Origin: CALLVY01 sp937899855
GTDB taxonomy: Bacteria > Bacteroidota > Bacteroidia > Chitinophagales > Saprospiraceae
Assembly: GCA_039820405.1 (NCBI GenBank)
Contig: JBCBQC010000151.1
Coordinates: 1-10,727, forward strand
Direction of reading: 5' to 3'
Length of the DNA stretch: 10,727 nt
Within the stretch, counting starts at the first letter, position 1; each line of letters starts with the position of its first letter. Shown here piece by piece: positions 1-7,600 of the stretch. The notes under the pieces were generated by a model. The model was given only the letters and a program-made list of their open reading frames with translations. It searched no databases and was not told the DNA's origin. The translations under genes were made by a program, and so were the position numbers.

Positions 1-86
1 GATGCCAAAGATGCCAAAGATGCCAAAGATGCCAAAGATGCCAAAGATGCCAAAGATGCCAAAGATGCCAAAGATGCCAAAGATGC
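1..86. repeat. Perfect 9-bp tandem repeat GATGCCAAA, nine copies plus a partial tenth
   Basis: Nine exact copies of GATGCCAAA fill positions 1-81, and a tenth begins at 82 but diverges after GATGC. The array runs off the left edge, so its real length is unknown. The unit is a multiple of three, so it keeps any reading frame open. Read from base 1 it encodes Asp-Ala-Lys repeated; from base 2, Met-Pro-Lys. No variable spacers exist, so this is not a CRISPR. The absence of any mismatch suggests recent expansion or ongoing slippage. Confidence 0.97.
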
Positions 87-174
87 GCCGAAGGATAATT
101 TTCAGACACCCCCTAGTAACTCCGCTCTTCTCATCTGGACACCAACTCCCCGCCGCCGCATCACTACTCCTTGA
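1..174 (+). CDS. 3' end of an Asp-Ala-Lys-repeat protein (partial, start outside window)
   Basis: Frame 1 is open from the window edge to a TGA at 172-174. It reads nine DAK tripeptides, then DAPKDNFQ, and a short tail rich in Pro, Thr and Arg that ends RRRITTP. An alternating acidic/basic, alanine-containing repeat would form a highly charged helix or disordered tail, as seen in some low-complexity bacterial DNA-binding or cell-surface proteins, but the family cannot be named from this fragment. I prefer this frame because it stops before the convergent pspC-type gene at 275-493. The competing Met-Pro-Lys frame stays open to 436 only by running antisense through that gene. The downstream tail looks little like an ordered domain, so the array could also be non-coding. 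Frame choice is an inference. Confidence 0.4.
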   Translation, partial: DAKDAKDAKDAKDAKDAKDAKDAKDAKDAPKDNFQTPPSNSALLIWTPTPRRRITTP

Positions 175-274
175 TTCCCCACACCGCTTCCTCCTCCGCC
201 ACCCCCAACACGATTGGCCCAAGAGCCAAAACTCCCGAGCCAAATTACTAGCAAACCAGAACAAAATAAAAAAC

Positions 275-493
275 TTATTCCCAAATCACATCCCGCTTAC
301 GGCGGATGTAGCCGCGGATGTTGAGCCAGAAGGCAACGAAGAGGTAGAGGAGGAAGGGAGATCCCAGGGTGACAAAAGAACTGTAGATAAAATAGATACG
401 TACCCGGCTAGAGGCGATGCCCATTTTTTGCCCTAGGTAGCTGCATACCCCAAAGGCAGAGCGCTCCACAATGTTCTTTAACTGCGTTATCAT
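275..493 (-). CDS. PspC-domain small membrane protein
   Basis: A 72-residue protein that is almost entirely one PspC domain. Residues 14-32 (starting FGVCSYLGQKMGI and running to a VRI) match the family pattern in which a GVC/GIC turn is followed by a helix and an R-hydrophobic start of the membrane segment. Residues 33-59 form a hydrophobic segment with the typical LLYLFVAFWLNI end, followed by a basic stretch (RGYIRRKR) that probably faces the cytoplasm. In Proteobacteria PspC is a sensor of the phage-shock membrane-stress response. In Bacteroidota, stand-alone short PspC proteins are common and mostly uncharacterised, so a role in envelope stress is inferred from family only. No Shine-Dalgarno is visible before the ATG. 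The gene lies 180 bp downstream of another minus-strand membrane protein gene and converges on the partial plus-strand gene at the window edge. Confidence 0.85.
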   Translation of the reverse strand: MITQLKNIVERSAFGVCSYLGQKMGIASSRVRIYFIYSSFVTLGSPFLLYLFVAFWLNIRGYIRRKRDVIWE

Positions 494-673
494 TGGTCCA
501 AATTACGAATTTAATTGTATTCAGAATACGGACTTAACAAAAAAACGCTGTGGCGGTTGACGAATGCATCGGGTTTTTAACAATTTTTCGGTAAAAATTT
601 GCTAAAATGGGCATTTGGCCACCAATACTGTGGTATTTTGGACCTCGGATGATGGGATATTCGGTAAATGGGC

Positions 674-1219
674 TTAGCGGATAGTCAAAAATTTCGAATA
701 GGCAATCTGACTTTCTCCTTCAAAGGTTACTTTCAACTGCACTTCGTAGGTCCCCGCCCGTTCGTAGGCGAAGGCTACCTCCCGCTGCTCGGCCCGTACC
801 TGCTGGCCATTGCCAAACTGGAAGTCGTAGGCGGCTTCGGGGTGAAAGCTATCAATGGTAAAATACAAGGTCTGACCAGCCTCCGTCTGACCATCGATCG
901 TGACGACCTCCACCGCCGGTCGGGCACTCGCCGCGCTCGCGACGGCCCCCGCAGCCGCCAACGGACTAATCGGGGTAGTACCCAGTGGCGCACCCTGTTG
1001 TTGCGCCAGCAGGACCGCCGAACTGGCACCCTGTTTGCGTTGGAAGAGCGAACCCGCTTCGGTCGTCGTGTAAAACAGACCAAGCAAGCCACAGACGATC
1101 ATCAGGCCCAATCCAAATCGGTCGAATCTGTTACGCAGTTGTTCTTGGCGGCTTTGCTCTTCTAAATAGTGTTCTAAGGTATGGTGGTTTACCTCAAGTT
1201 GTTTGTTAAGGTGACGCAT
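674..1219 (-). CDS. Single-pass membrane protein with C-terminal PKD-like domain, function unknown
   Basis: A 181-residue protein with three parts. Residues 1-34 are a charged, Gln/Glu/Arg/His-rich N-terminus that could be a cytoplasmic helix or short coiled coil. Residues 35-50 (LGLMIVCGLLGLFY core) are a single membrane helix. Residues 57-104 are an Ala/Pro/Ser-rich linker. Residues 105-181 look like a PKD-type beta-sandwich: YDFQFGNG at about 131-138 takes the place of the usual WDFGDG, and FAYERAGTYEVQLKV near 150-164 matches the PKD strand pair H-Y-x-x-x-G-x-Y-x-V. The topology implies a small cytoplasmic end and a periplasmic PKD-like domain. No enzyme motif is visible, so it may be a scaffold or envelope-associated partner. 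I cannot tie it to a named machine. A promoter-like site sits about 260 nt upstream, implying a long leader. Confidence 0.75.
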   Translation of the reverse strand: MRHLNKQLEVNHHTLEHYLEEQSRQEQLRNRFDRFGLGLMIVCGLLGLFYTTTEAGSLFQRKQGASSAVLLAQQQGAPLGTTPISPLAAAGAVASAASARPAVEVVTIDGQTEAGQTLYFTIDSFHPEAAYDFQFGNGQQVRAEQREVAFAYERAGTYEVQLKVTFEGESQIAYSKFLTIR

Positions 1220-1484
1220 GTGGGATTACAATTTAAAAAGTGGCGATAGTGGTGAACGACATCGTCCGCTCCCCGTAAAAAGCACGGAGCCCTCCTATCA
1301 AATTTACCACAAATTTCAAGCCATAGCTGGCCCGTCCTCCGCGGATCATTCAACAGCAGCGCAATCGCTGAACACGAATTGCACAATTGGTGGAGTTTGT
1401 TTGTTCTTAGTAAATGTTGGCGGTGTATTTCTCTCTGCCGTCTGGGGTCCCAAACTTTTGGAACGTTTTAGCTTTGGAGCCCTA

Positions 1485-1517
1485 CAAATATAATCGAAAA
1501 AAGGCCCTTTATCAAAA
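1485..1517 (-). promoter_or_regulatory. Bacteroidota-type promoter for the PKD-like membrane protein gene
   Basis: Read on the minus strand, TTTTG at 1517-1513 is followed after 20 bp by TATATTTG at 1492-1485. This matches the primary-sigma promoter pattern known for Bacteroidota (TTG, 19-21 bp, TAnnTTTG) with no mismatch. Transcription would start near 1479 and run left, giving an untranslated leader of about 260 nt before the ATG at 1219. It lies in an AT-rich tract downstream of the mltA terminator, which is a sensible place for a new promoter. Confidence 0.55.
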
Positions 1518-1647
1518 TTAATATAAATTATTTTAATTTTAATTTGTTTGGTGCTGATAACGAGGTGGCTAGGTATGGATTAGGTAGTGTCTTACAAATG
1601 CTATTGGAGGAATGGCTTAGTTCCGATGAGAGCATCCTCAATAGCAG

Positions 1648-1682
1648 AAAGCCCCGTCTTGCGAGCAGCAAAACGGGGCTTT
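1648..1682 (-). terminator. Strong hairpin downstream of mltA
   Basis: AAAGCCCCGT at 1648-1657 is an exact inverted repeat of ACGGGGCTTT at 1673-1682. A mismatch then precedes a further 4-bp stem (TTGC 1659-1662 with GCAA 1668-1671), leaving a 5-base loop. The hairpin begins 26 nt beyond the mltA stop codon. The run of T after the stem is short (TTT on either strand), so it resembles the A-stem-T hairpins that can end transcription in both directions. Only mltA points into it. Confidence 0.8.
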
Positions 1683-1707
1683 ATTCGGGCCGCGAGTGAG
1701 GGCAGTA

Positions 1708-2901
1708 CTAAGGCAGGCTCGCCAGTAGGTCCTCATTGGGCAACAGGAGCCACATATTGCCGTAGTGGTGGGTGTAACCCGCCTCCCGCTTGGCTTGCTT
1801 GCCAATACCGGTGTATACGTCGACGTGCCCCGGACCATTGATGGCACCGCCTGTATCCTGAGCCAGTAGGACGCGGTACTCGTGGTGGGTAAAGTTGCCG
1901 CGTTGATCGTGTACGGGCACGGAGGCGAGCAGACAGCTGCCCAGTGGAATGTACTGCGGATCCACAGCGATGGAGTAATCAGCCGTCAGAGGCACCTGTC
2001 CGGCGCCACTGGGCCGCGCCTTCCGCGGTTGGAAAAAGACGTAAGAGGGATTGCTGTACAACACCTCATCCATCCACTCGGGATTTTTACCCAAAATATT
2101 GCGGATACTGTTGATCGAGACGTACTGGGGCGTCGTCAGGCCATTTTCAATCATGTAGCGTCCGATGCTGCGGTAGCGGTGCCCATTGTCGCCATTATTG
2201 GCAAAAAGGATGCGCCGGCCGTCGGTAAATTCTACGATGCCCGATCCCTGGACCTGCATAAAGTAGACGTCCACGGGATTGCTGGCGTAGGCCAGTTCCA
2301 AGCCCTGCCCGGCCAGCACCTGCTCGCCGTCGATCTCGGCCCGGGTGGGAAAAGTCCCGACCCAGTCGAGCGGGCGACTGTACAGCGGGTAGCGGTATTC
2401 GTCGGTGGGTTTTTCACTCACCTTGAGAATGGGCGTAAAATAGCCGGTGTAGTAAACGCTGCCCTTTTCATCGTTGCCCTGTAGCTGGTGCGCTCGCAGG
2501 AATGGTGACAAATCGAAGCTGGGGTCGCTGGCCGCCCGCTGTAGCAGGCTGACCACCTTTTTCAATTGATCGTGCTCAATGGTCAAATTGCCCGCCTTCC
2601 GCGTCTTGGCCTTGCGTTTTTGGAGCAGGCGACGCTGGTTTTCCAGACCGGCAATCAAATCGACGTTGGCCTCCAGCTGGATCGACGCCGAGCGTTGCTC
2701 GTCCAGGGTGTAGGTAGCCCCGAGCGGTGCGGCATCCTTTAGCTTGCCATTGCGGCGGTATTCCAAAGGGCGATCTTCCGCAGTATCACGGGTCTCGGTC
2801 GGACTTATTTCTTGGGTGATGTTCCGTTCGTGGTAAGAATTACACGAGGACAGCAGGAGTAGGCTTGTTGCCAGTGGCAACAGTGTCTGAGGTTTGTTCA
2901 T
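1708..2901 (-). CDS. mltA: Membrane-bound lytic murein transglycosylase A family lipoprotein
   Basis: A 397-residue protein that cleaves the MurNAc-GlcNAc bond of peptidoglycan to leave 1,6-anhydro ends (known for the family). It begins with a lipoprotein signal peptide: a hydrophobic stretch ends in the lipobox LSSC, with Cys20 as the lipidated residue. Residues 25-130 are a charged, helical family-variable region. The MltA core follows, with YTGYFTP at 151-157, DVYFMQVQGSG at 211-221 and AVDPQYIPLGS at 312-322. The C-terminal 3D (three-Asp) domain has AQDTGGAINGPGHVDVY at 347-363. Asp349 and Asp361 line up with Asp297 and the catalytic Asp308 of E. coli MltA as I recall it, with one extra residue between them. 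No key residue is missing, so the enzyme should be active at the outer-membrane inner face. It is transcribed alone, with its own promoter-like site upstream and a hairpin terminator downstream. Confidence 0.93.
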   Translation of the reverse strand: MNKPQTLLPLATSLLLLSSCNSYHERNITQEISPTETRDTAEDRPLEYRRNGKLKDAAPLGATYTLDEQRSASIQLEANVDLIAGLENQRRLLQKRKAKTRKAGNLTIEHDQLKKVVSLLQRAASDPSFDLSPFLRAHQLQGNDEKGSVYYTGYFTPILKVSEKPTDEYRYPLYSRPLDWVGTFPTRAEIDGEQVLAGQGLELAYASNPVDVYFMQVQGSGIVEFTDGRRILFANNGDNGHRYRSIGRYMIENGLTTPQYVSINSIRNILGKNPEWMDEVLYSNPSYVFFQPRKARPSGAGQVPLTADYSIAVDPQYIPLGSCLLASVPVHDQRGNFTHHEYRVLLAQDTGGAINGPGHVDVYTGIGKQAKREAGYTHHYGNMWLLLPNEDLLASLP

Positions 2902-2954
2902 GGGTATTATCTGCTTTAAAATGGATTTTCAGAATCCTAGTAAGTATTGGTGAA

Positions 2955-2989
2955 CAAATTTATCTTAGCAGTTCCATCGATCTTCAAAA
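2955..2989 (-). promoter_or_regulatory. Putative mltA promoter, Bacteroidota type
   Basis: On the minus strand TTTTG (2989-2985) precedes TAAATTTG (2962-2955) with a 22-bp gap, close to the TTG-(19-21)-TAnnTTTG pattern. The predicted transcription start near 2948 gives a leader of about 47 nt to the mltA ATG at 2901. A second identical TAAATTTG lies on the same strand at 3041-3034 without a partner TTG. No matching site was found on the plus strand for the divergent aminotransferase gene. Confidence 0.5.
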
Positions 2990-3116
2990 TTCCACAAAAG
3001 CGGCGCAAAGGTAATTATTTCCCAAATACAGCACAAATTTATGGTGATTATTATGAAAGATGCCATCTTTCTCGACTTTTTTTAACACTTTTGAAGTGAA
3101 AATCAATGGTTTATAC

Positions 3117-4325
3117 ATGAGTCAATACCCTAAATCGGTTATTTTTCACAAGTATAAATCCGCCCTTGCGGACTTTCTCGGCCTCTCCCCAGCCCACCTC
3201 ACCCTCTACTGGAAGGGCCGGGTCGGGCTCTACGCCATCCTCCAAGCCCTCGATATCGGACCGGGTGATGAGGTGCTCCTCCCCGGTTTTACCTGCGTGG
3301 TGGTCCCCAATGCCATCCTCTACCGAGGCGCCCAACCCATTTACCTCGACATCGACCCCCGCACCTTTAACCTCAACCCCACCCAAATCGAGCCACACAT
3401 CAGCCCGCGGACCAAAGCCATTCTCGTTCAAAATACCTTCGGCCTCTCGCCCGATTTCGCCGCCATCCGCCAACTGGCCGATCGCCACCAACTCAAAATC
3501 ATCGAAGACAATACCCACGGCTTCGGTAGCCGCTACCGCGGTCAGGCCAGTGGCCTCCTGGGAGATGCCGCCTTTTTTTCCAGCCAGTGGAACAAACCCT
3601 TTTCCACCGGTATCGGTGGCTTCGTCGTCGCCCACGAGCCCGAATTGAGGCAAGCGCTCCATCGGATCGAAGCTTCCCTCCCGCCTCCCAGCTCCCGTGC
3701 CGACTGGATGCTACGCCGTCAATTGCAGTTGCGCCAACTGCTGGGGCATTCTACCTTCTATTGGCCCGCCCTCCGGCTTTACCGCTGGCTGAGTCAAAAC
3801 AACCTCATCAGTGGATCCTCCGAGGGTGGGGAGCTGGCGGGGCCCCAGATGCCAGAGGGTTTTCTCCGGGGGGCTGCCCCCATCCAAGCCGAGGAAGGAC
3901 TCCGCCAACTGGCCCGCTTTCCCGACAACATCCGTCATCGCCGCCGCCTCGCCGATCGCTACCAGGCCGCCTTCCGGGAATGGGGCTTCCCGCCGATCTA
4001 CGAACCCGAATACGCCGACCACCTCTTTCTCAAATACGCCTTCTTCGTGCGTGACCGGCCCGCTTTTCTCGACCTGGCGGCCCGCCACCGCATTCCGCTT
4101 GGCGATTGGTTCCTCAGCCCCATTCACCCCATTCCTAGCCACTGGGAACGCTGGCAGTACCGGACGGGAAGTTGTCCCATCGCGGAGAAGCTCAGTCGCC
4201 ACATCCTCAACCTGCCCACCGACCCCAGCGTCAGCCTCGCCGAAGCCGAACGCATCATCGCCTTTTTGGCCGACCACCGCAGCACCCTCCTCGCTCCCGA
4301 AGAGTACGCACCGCTCCATCCCTAG
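3117..4325 (+). CDS. DegT/DnrJ/EryC1/StrS-family PLP-dependent aminotransferase
   Basis: A 402-residue fold-type-I PLP enzyme. This family transfers an amino group, usually from glutamate, onto keto sugars bound to nucleotides, for amino sugars of surface glycans or antibiotics. Residues about 30-75 carry the opening helix and the GDEVLLPGFTCVVVPNAIL loop typical of the family, followed by PIYLDIDPRTFNL. The PLP-contacting motif IEDNTHGFGS has Asp131 and His134 (His or Gln in relatives). SSQWNKPFSTGIGG has Lys160, at the family's usual spacing for the Schiff-base lysine. An in-frame ATG at 3060 would add 19 residues, but those codons are AT-rich and unlike the rest, so I start at 3117 (MSQYPKS). 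The gene is divergent from mltA. No nucleotide-sugar or glycosyltransferase gene adjoins it here, so the substrate is open; some members of the family are not sugar enzymes. Confidence 0.85.
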   Translation: MSQYPKSVIFHKYKSALADFLGLSPAHLTLYWKGRVGLYAILQALDIGPGDEVLLPGFTCVVVPNAILYRGAQPIYLDIDPRTFNLNPTQIEPHISPRTKAILVQNTFGLSPDFAAIRQLADRHQLKIIEDNTHGFGSRYRGQASGLLGDAAFFSSQWNKPFSTGIGGFVVAHEPELRQALHRIEASLPPPSSRADWMLRRQLQLRQLLGHSTFYWPALRLYRWLSQNNLISGSSEGGELAGPQMPEGFLRGAAPIQAEEGLRQLARFPDNIRHRRRLADRYQAAFREWGFPPIYEPEYADHLFLKYAFFVRDRPAFLDLAARHRIPLGDWFLSPIHPIPSHWERWQYRTGSCPIAEKLSRHILNLPTDPSVSLAEAERIIAFLADHRSTLLAPEEYAPLHP

Positions 4326-4465
4326 CTCGGTCCGGCGGTGGAAATCCACTTTGGTGGAAGACGAATTTTGACCAAAACGTAGCAATTCCAAGCAAAATTC
4401 AGTAGCTTGTGGAGGTATTTCTGGTCCCGAATCTCCGTCCCATCGGGCAGGAAACGAATCGTCAC
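4322..4465 (-). other. Possible small ORF or gene remnant, 47 codons, GTG start
   Basis: On the minus strand a frame reads from GTG at 4465 to TAG at 4322, beginning VTIRFLPDGTEIRDQKY and containing LHKLLNFAWNCYVLVKIRLP. The composition and codon choice look more protein-like than the surrounding spacer. However, there is no ATG, a TAA lies just upstream in frame, and I recognise no family. The stop overlaps the aminotransferase stop tail to tail. It could be the decayed end of a lost gene or chance. Confidence 0.2.
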
Positions 4466-4655
4466 CCCTACTTTTTAACCGTACTCCTACTTACTGAGCG
4501 TCAGGCTCGGGCTGCTATTGACCAGTAAAAACCTTTGGCCCCGTACCGCTCTCTGTCACCAACACACCACACCATCAGAACCGTCGCCCCGCGAGCGGAG
4601 CATCCGGTATTTGATCGAATCTTACTTTAAACGTGTAAACACCAAGCCTACCATC
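4326..4655. other. Intergenic region before the giant secreted protein
   Basis: These 330 bp have no clear gene. A small stem (TCCAC 4345-4349 with GTGGA 4354-4358) 20 bp after the aminotransferase stop could help end its transcript but has no T-tract. The reading frame of the downstream gene stays open back to an ATG at 4518, but residues encoded there (with HQHTTPSEPSPRERS) would precede the signal peptide, so I treat 4518-4655 as leader. No exact TAnnTTTG promoter was found on the plus strand. Confidence 0.5.
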
Positions 4656-7600
4656 ATGACAACACCGCTAAACCAAAGCCTAACCTTCCGGTCTTCCCTC
4701 ACCCGATTCTGCTCCTTGCTACTGCTCTGCCTCAGTACCTGGCTACCCACTGCCCTGTGGGCCCAACCCACGGGTTTTGTCGATCAGCTTTTTATGGGGG
4801 GCTGGAATAACGTGGTTGGGATGACCTTCGACGAAAACGGCCGCATCTACGTCTACGAAAAAGCCGGGCGCGTCTGGATTGTCGACAATGGTGTCCGCCT
4901 ACCCAATCCCCTGATCGACATCAGTGAGGAGGTGGGCGATTGGCGGGACTTTGGGATGCTCGGCTTTGTCCTCGACCCCAATTTTTTGTCCAATGGCTAC
5001 ATCTATCTCCAGTATACGGTCGATCGGCACCACCTTCTTTATCACGGTACCAACGATTACGATCCCAATGCCAACGAGTACTTTTCCGCTACGATCGGTC
5101 GGATTACGCGCTACACGGCCAATCCCGCTGCGGGGCTCACCAGCGTCGACTACGCCAGCCGTCTGGTGCTGCTCGGTGAAACCAAAGAGACCGGGGTGCC
5201 CAGTCTCCACCAGTCGCACGGCATCGGCGGCCTGATCTTTGGAACGGATGGTACCCTGCTGGCCTGTGCGGGGGATGGCGCCAGTTACAGTTCCGTCGAT
5301 GAGGGCTCGGCCTCCGAGACGTATTACGCCCAGGCCCTGGCCGATGGCATCATTCGCCCCGACGAAAATGTGGGGGCCTACCGCTGTCAGCAGTTGACCT
5401 CGCTGGATGGTAAAATCCTTCGTTTGGATCCCGCTACTGGGGATGGGATAGCCAGCAATCCCTTTTACGACGGCAATGCCCCCCGCTCGGCGCAGTCGCG
5501 GGTTTGGTCCTTGGGTGTACGGAATCCCTACCGCATCAGTAAAAAACCACACACTGGAAGCCACTTCCCGGGGGATGGAAATCCCGGCGTCTTTTACTTT
5601 GGGGATGTGGGCTGGGGCAATCGTGAAGAATTGAACATCATCACGACCGGGGGGCAAAACTTTGGTTGGCCCAAGTACGAGGGTATGACCCACCAACCCG
5701 GTTACAACGCCGCCGCCTACGCACCCGGCAGCCACGAACGTCCCGTGGTGGACTGGCGCAATACGACGCCCCGGGCTCTGGTCGACGGGACGATTTACAA
5801 TGTGGGTTCGGCCCAGGTGCCCGGTCCCAATTTCAATGGCAACGCCTCTACGGGAGGAGTTTTCTACGAGGGCCACGATTTTCCCGCCGAATACCACGAT
5901 ACCTACTTCCACGCCGACTACGGGGCCGATTGGATCCGCCACTTTACCTTCGATACCAATAACAATCCCACCGGAATCAGTGACTTTGTATCCAACGGTG
6001 GCCCCATCGTCTTTGTCGCCTCCAACCACGATTACGATGGCCTTTTCTACGTCCGCTACCCCAGTCAAATTCGTCGGGTGGTGTACACCGGCAGCGACAA
6101 CCGTCCCCCCGTTGCCCAGTTGGCGGTCGATCGGGATCACGGTCCCAGTCCGCTGGGGATACAATTTACTGGTGACCAATCCTTTGATCCCGAATTTCAG
6201 AGTTTGAGCTACGCCTGGGATTTTGGCGACGGCAATACCAGCAGTGCGGCCAATCCCTTCCACACCTTTAGTACGGGTGGGGGCAGCCCCGCCCAATTTA
6301 CCGTTAGCCTCACCGTGAGCGATCCCCAGGGAAATACGGATCAAAAAAGCCAGGTCATTTCCCTCAATAATACCCCCCCCGTCATCGTTTCCACCAGCCT
6401 GGATAATTGGAGCAACTTTGATCCCAGTACGGTCTCCAACCTGGCCCTCAATGCCGTGGTCACCGACGCCGAGCACAACGCCAACCAGCTAACCTGGGAA
6501 TGGCTGACCTCGCTCTACCACAACGACCACCATCACGACGAACCCGTCGACAATGCCGCCAATACCAGCACCACCCTGTCGCCCATCGGCTGCGATGGGG
6601 CGACCTTTTGGTACCGGGTGACCCTCACCGTTACCGATGCCGCCGGACTGTCGGCAACCTACGTTAAAGACCTTTTTCCCAATTGCCCCGGTGCGACCCA
6701 GACGATTAATTTCGCCCCGATCAGCGACCGCCTCACCAACGCGCCCCCCTTCAACGCCAGCGCCAGTGCCAGTTCGGGGCTGCCCGTCAGCATCTACGTG
6801 GCCGAAGGCCCCGCGAGTATCGTCAATGGTGAAGTCAACCTGGTAGGCGTACCGGGTACGGTAATACTAAGGGCGGTCCAGAGTGGTGACCCTACCTACG
6901 CTCCGGCCATCGCGGTGGAACAAAGCTTTACGGTGATGGCTTCTCCACCTCCCTCCTGCGTCGGTACCGGATCCATTACCATGGAATCCTGGACGGGAAT
7001 CGGCGGCACTGCCGTCAACGATATTCCGCTCAATACCGAACCCGATGCCACCACGGAAATCAATATTTTTGAAATCCCCACCGATGTACAAAACGACTAT
7101 GGGGTCCGGGTCCGGGGCTACTTTTGCGCTCCCGAGACGGGCAGCTATACCTTTTGGATCGCTAGTGATGACAATGGCGAACTGTGGTTGAGCTCCAACG
7201 ATAATCCAGCCAATAAGTCCCTGATCGCTACCGTTCCTACCTGGACCAACTCCCGCCAGTGGGACAAATTCCCCGATCAACAATCCGCTTCGATTTTTCT
7301 GGTGCAGGACCAACGTTACTACATCGAGGCCTTGATGAAGGAAGCTTCTGGTGGCGACAACCTGGCGGTGGGTTGGCGCCTGCCCAGCGGGACCCTCCAA
7401 CGCCCCATCCCCGGCAACTTCCTTTCCCCCTGGGATCCCAATCCCCCCGCCGCGCCCCTCCAAGCGGAAGCGGGGCTCGATACCCAGGTCGGCAGCAGCT
7501 GGAAAACCATTACGCTGGACCATACCTACGTCTCCCCCGTGGTCATTGCTACGGTACAACTCGACGGGAGCAGTGATCTTCCCGCCGTTACCCGCGTACG

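Larger units (their letters stand above)
1220..1707. other. Intergenic region between mltA and the PKD-like membrane protein gene
   Basis: This 488-bp stretch has no convincing gene. Open frames on either strand here (for example plus 1218-1493 and minus 1189-1386) have no recognisable domains and overlap the start of the membrane protein gene. It contains the mltA terminator hairpin (1648-1682), a very AT-rich tract at about 1489-1552, a minus-strand promoter-like site at 1485-1517, and a second TAAATTTG on the minus strand at 1299-1306 that lacks a TTG partner at the right distance. A 12-bp dyad (AATTGCACAATT, 1377-1388) and a short inverted repeat (CCAAACTTTTGG, 1450-1461) lie inside the predicted leader, with no assigned role. 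Confidence 0.6.

Noticed and set aside
1..86. Short direct repeats at the window edge as a CRISPR array
   Set aside because: Units are 9 bp and contiguous with no spacers.
214..229. Small inverted repeat TTGGC/GCCAA as a terminator between the convergent genes
   Set aside because: Stem of only 5 bp with no T-tract next to it on either strand.
2..436. Plus-strand Met-Pro-Lys repeat frame as a 144-residue protein
   Set aside because: After the repeat it runs antisense through the PspC gene and has no recognisable domain; the Asp-Ala-Lys frame is more plausible.
494..673. Promoter or terminator between the PKD-like gene and the PspC gene
   Set aside because: No TAnnTTTG box on the minus strand and only a short imperfect stem near 622-640, so neither is supported.
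1218..1493. 91-codon plus-strand frame in the mltA upstream spacer region
   Set aside because: No domain or signal, overlaps the start of the membrane protein gene, and covers the predicted minus-strand promoter.
3711..4391. Minus-strand frame of 226 codons opposite the aminotransferase
   Set aside because: Entirely opposite an intact PLP enzyme with conserved motifs and rich in Gly/Val/Glu shadow composition.
4518..4655. N-terminal extension of the giant protein to the ATG at 4518
   Set aside because: It would bury the signal peptide 46 residues inside the protein; the ATG at 4656 gives a standard signal peptide at the N-terminus.
4899..6476. 525-codon minus-strand frame opposite the giant gene, with similar long frames at 6867-8258 and 9369-10559
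   Set aside because: These are shadows produced by the GC-rich codon bias of the plus-strand gene; they have no domain, no promoter, and lie wholly opposite well-supported domains.
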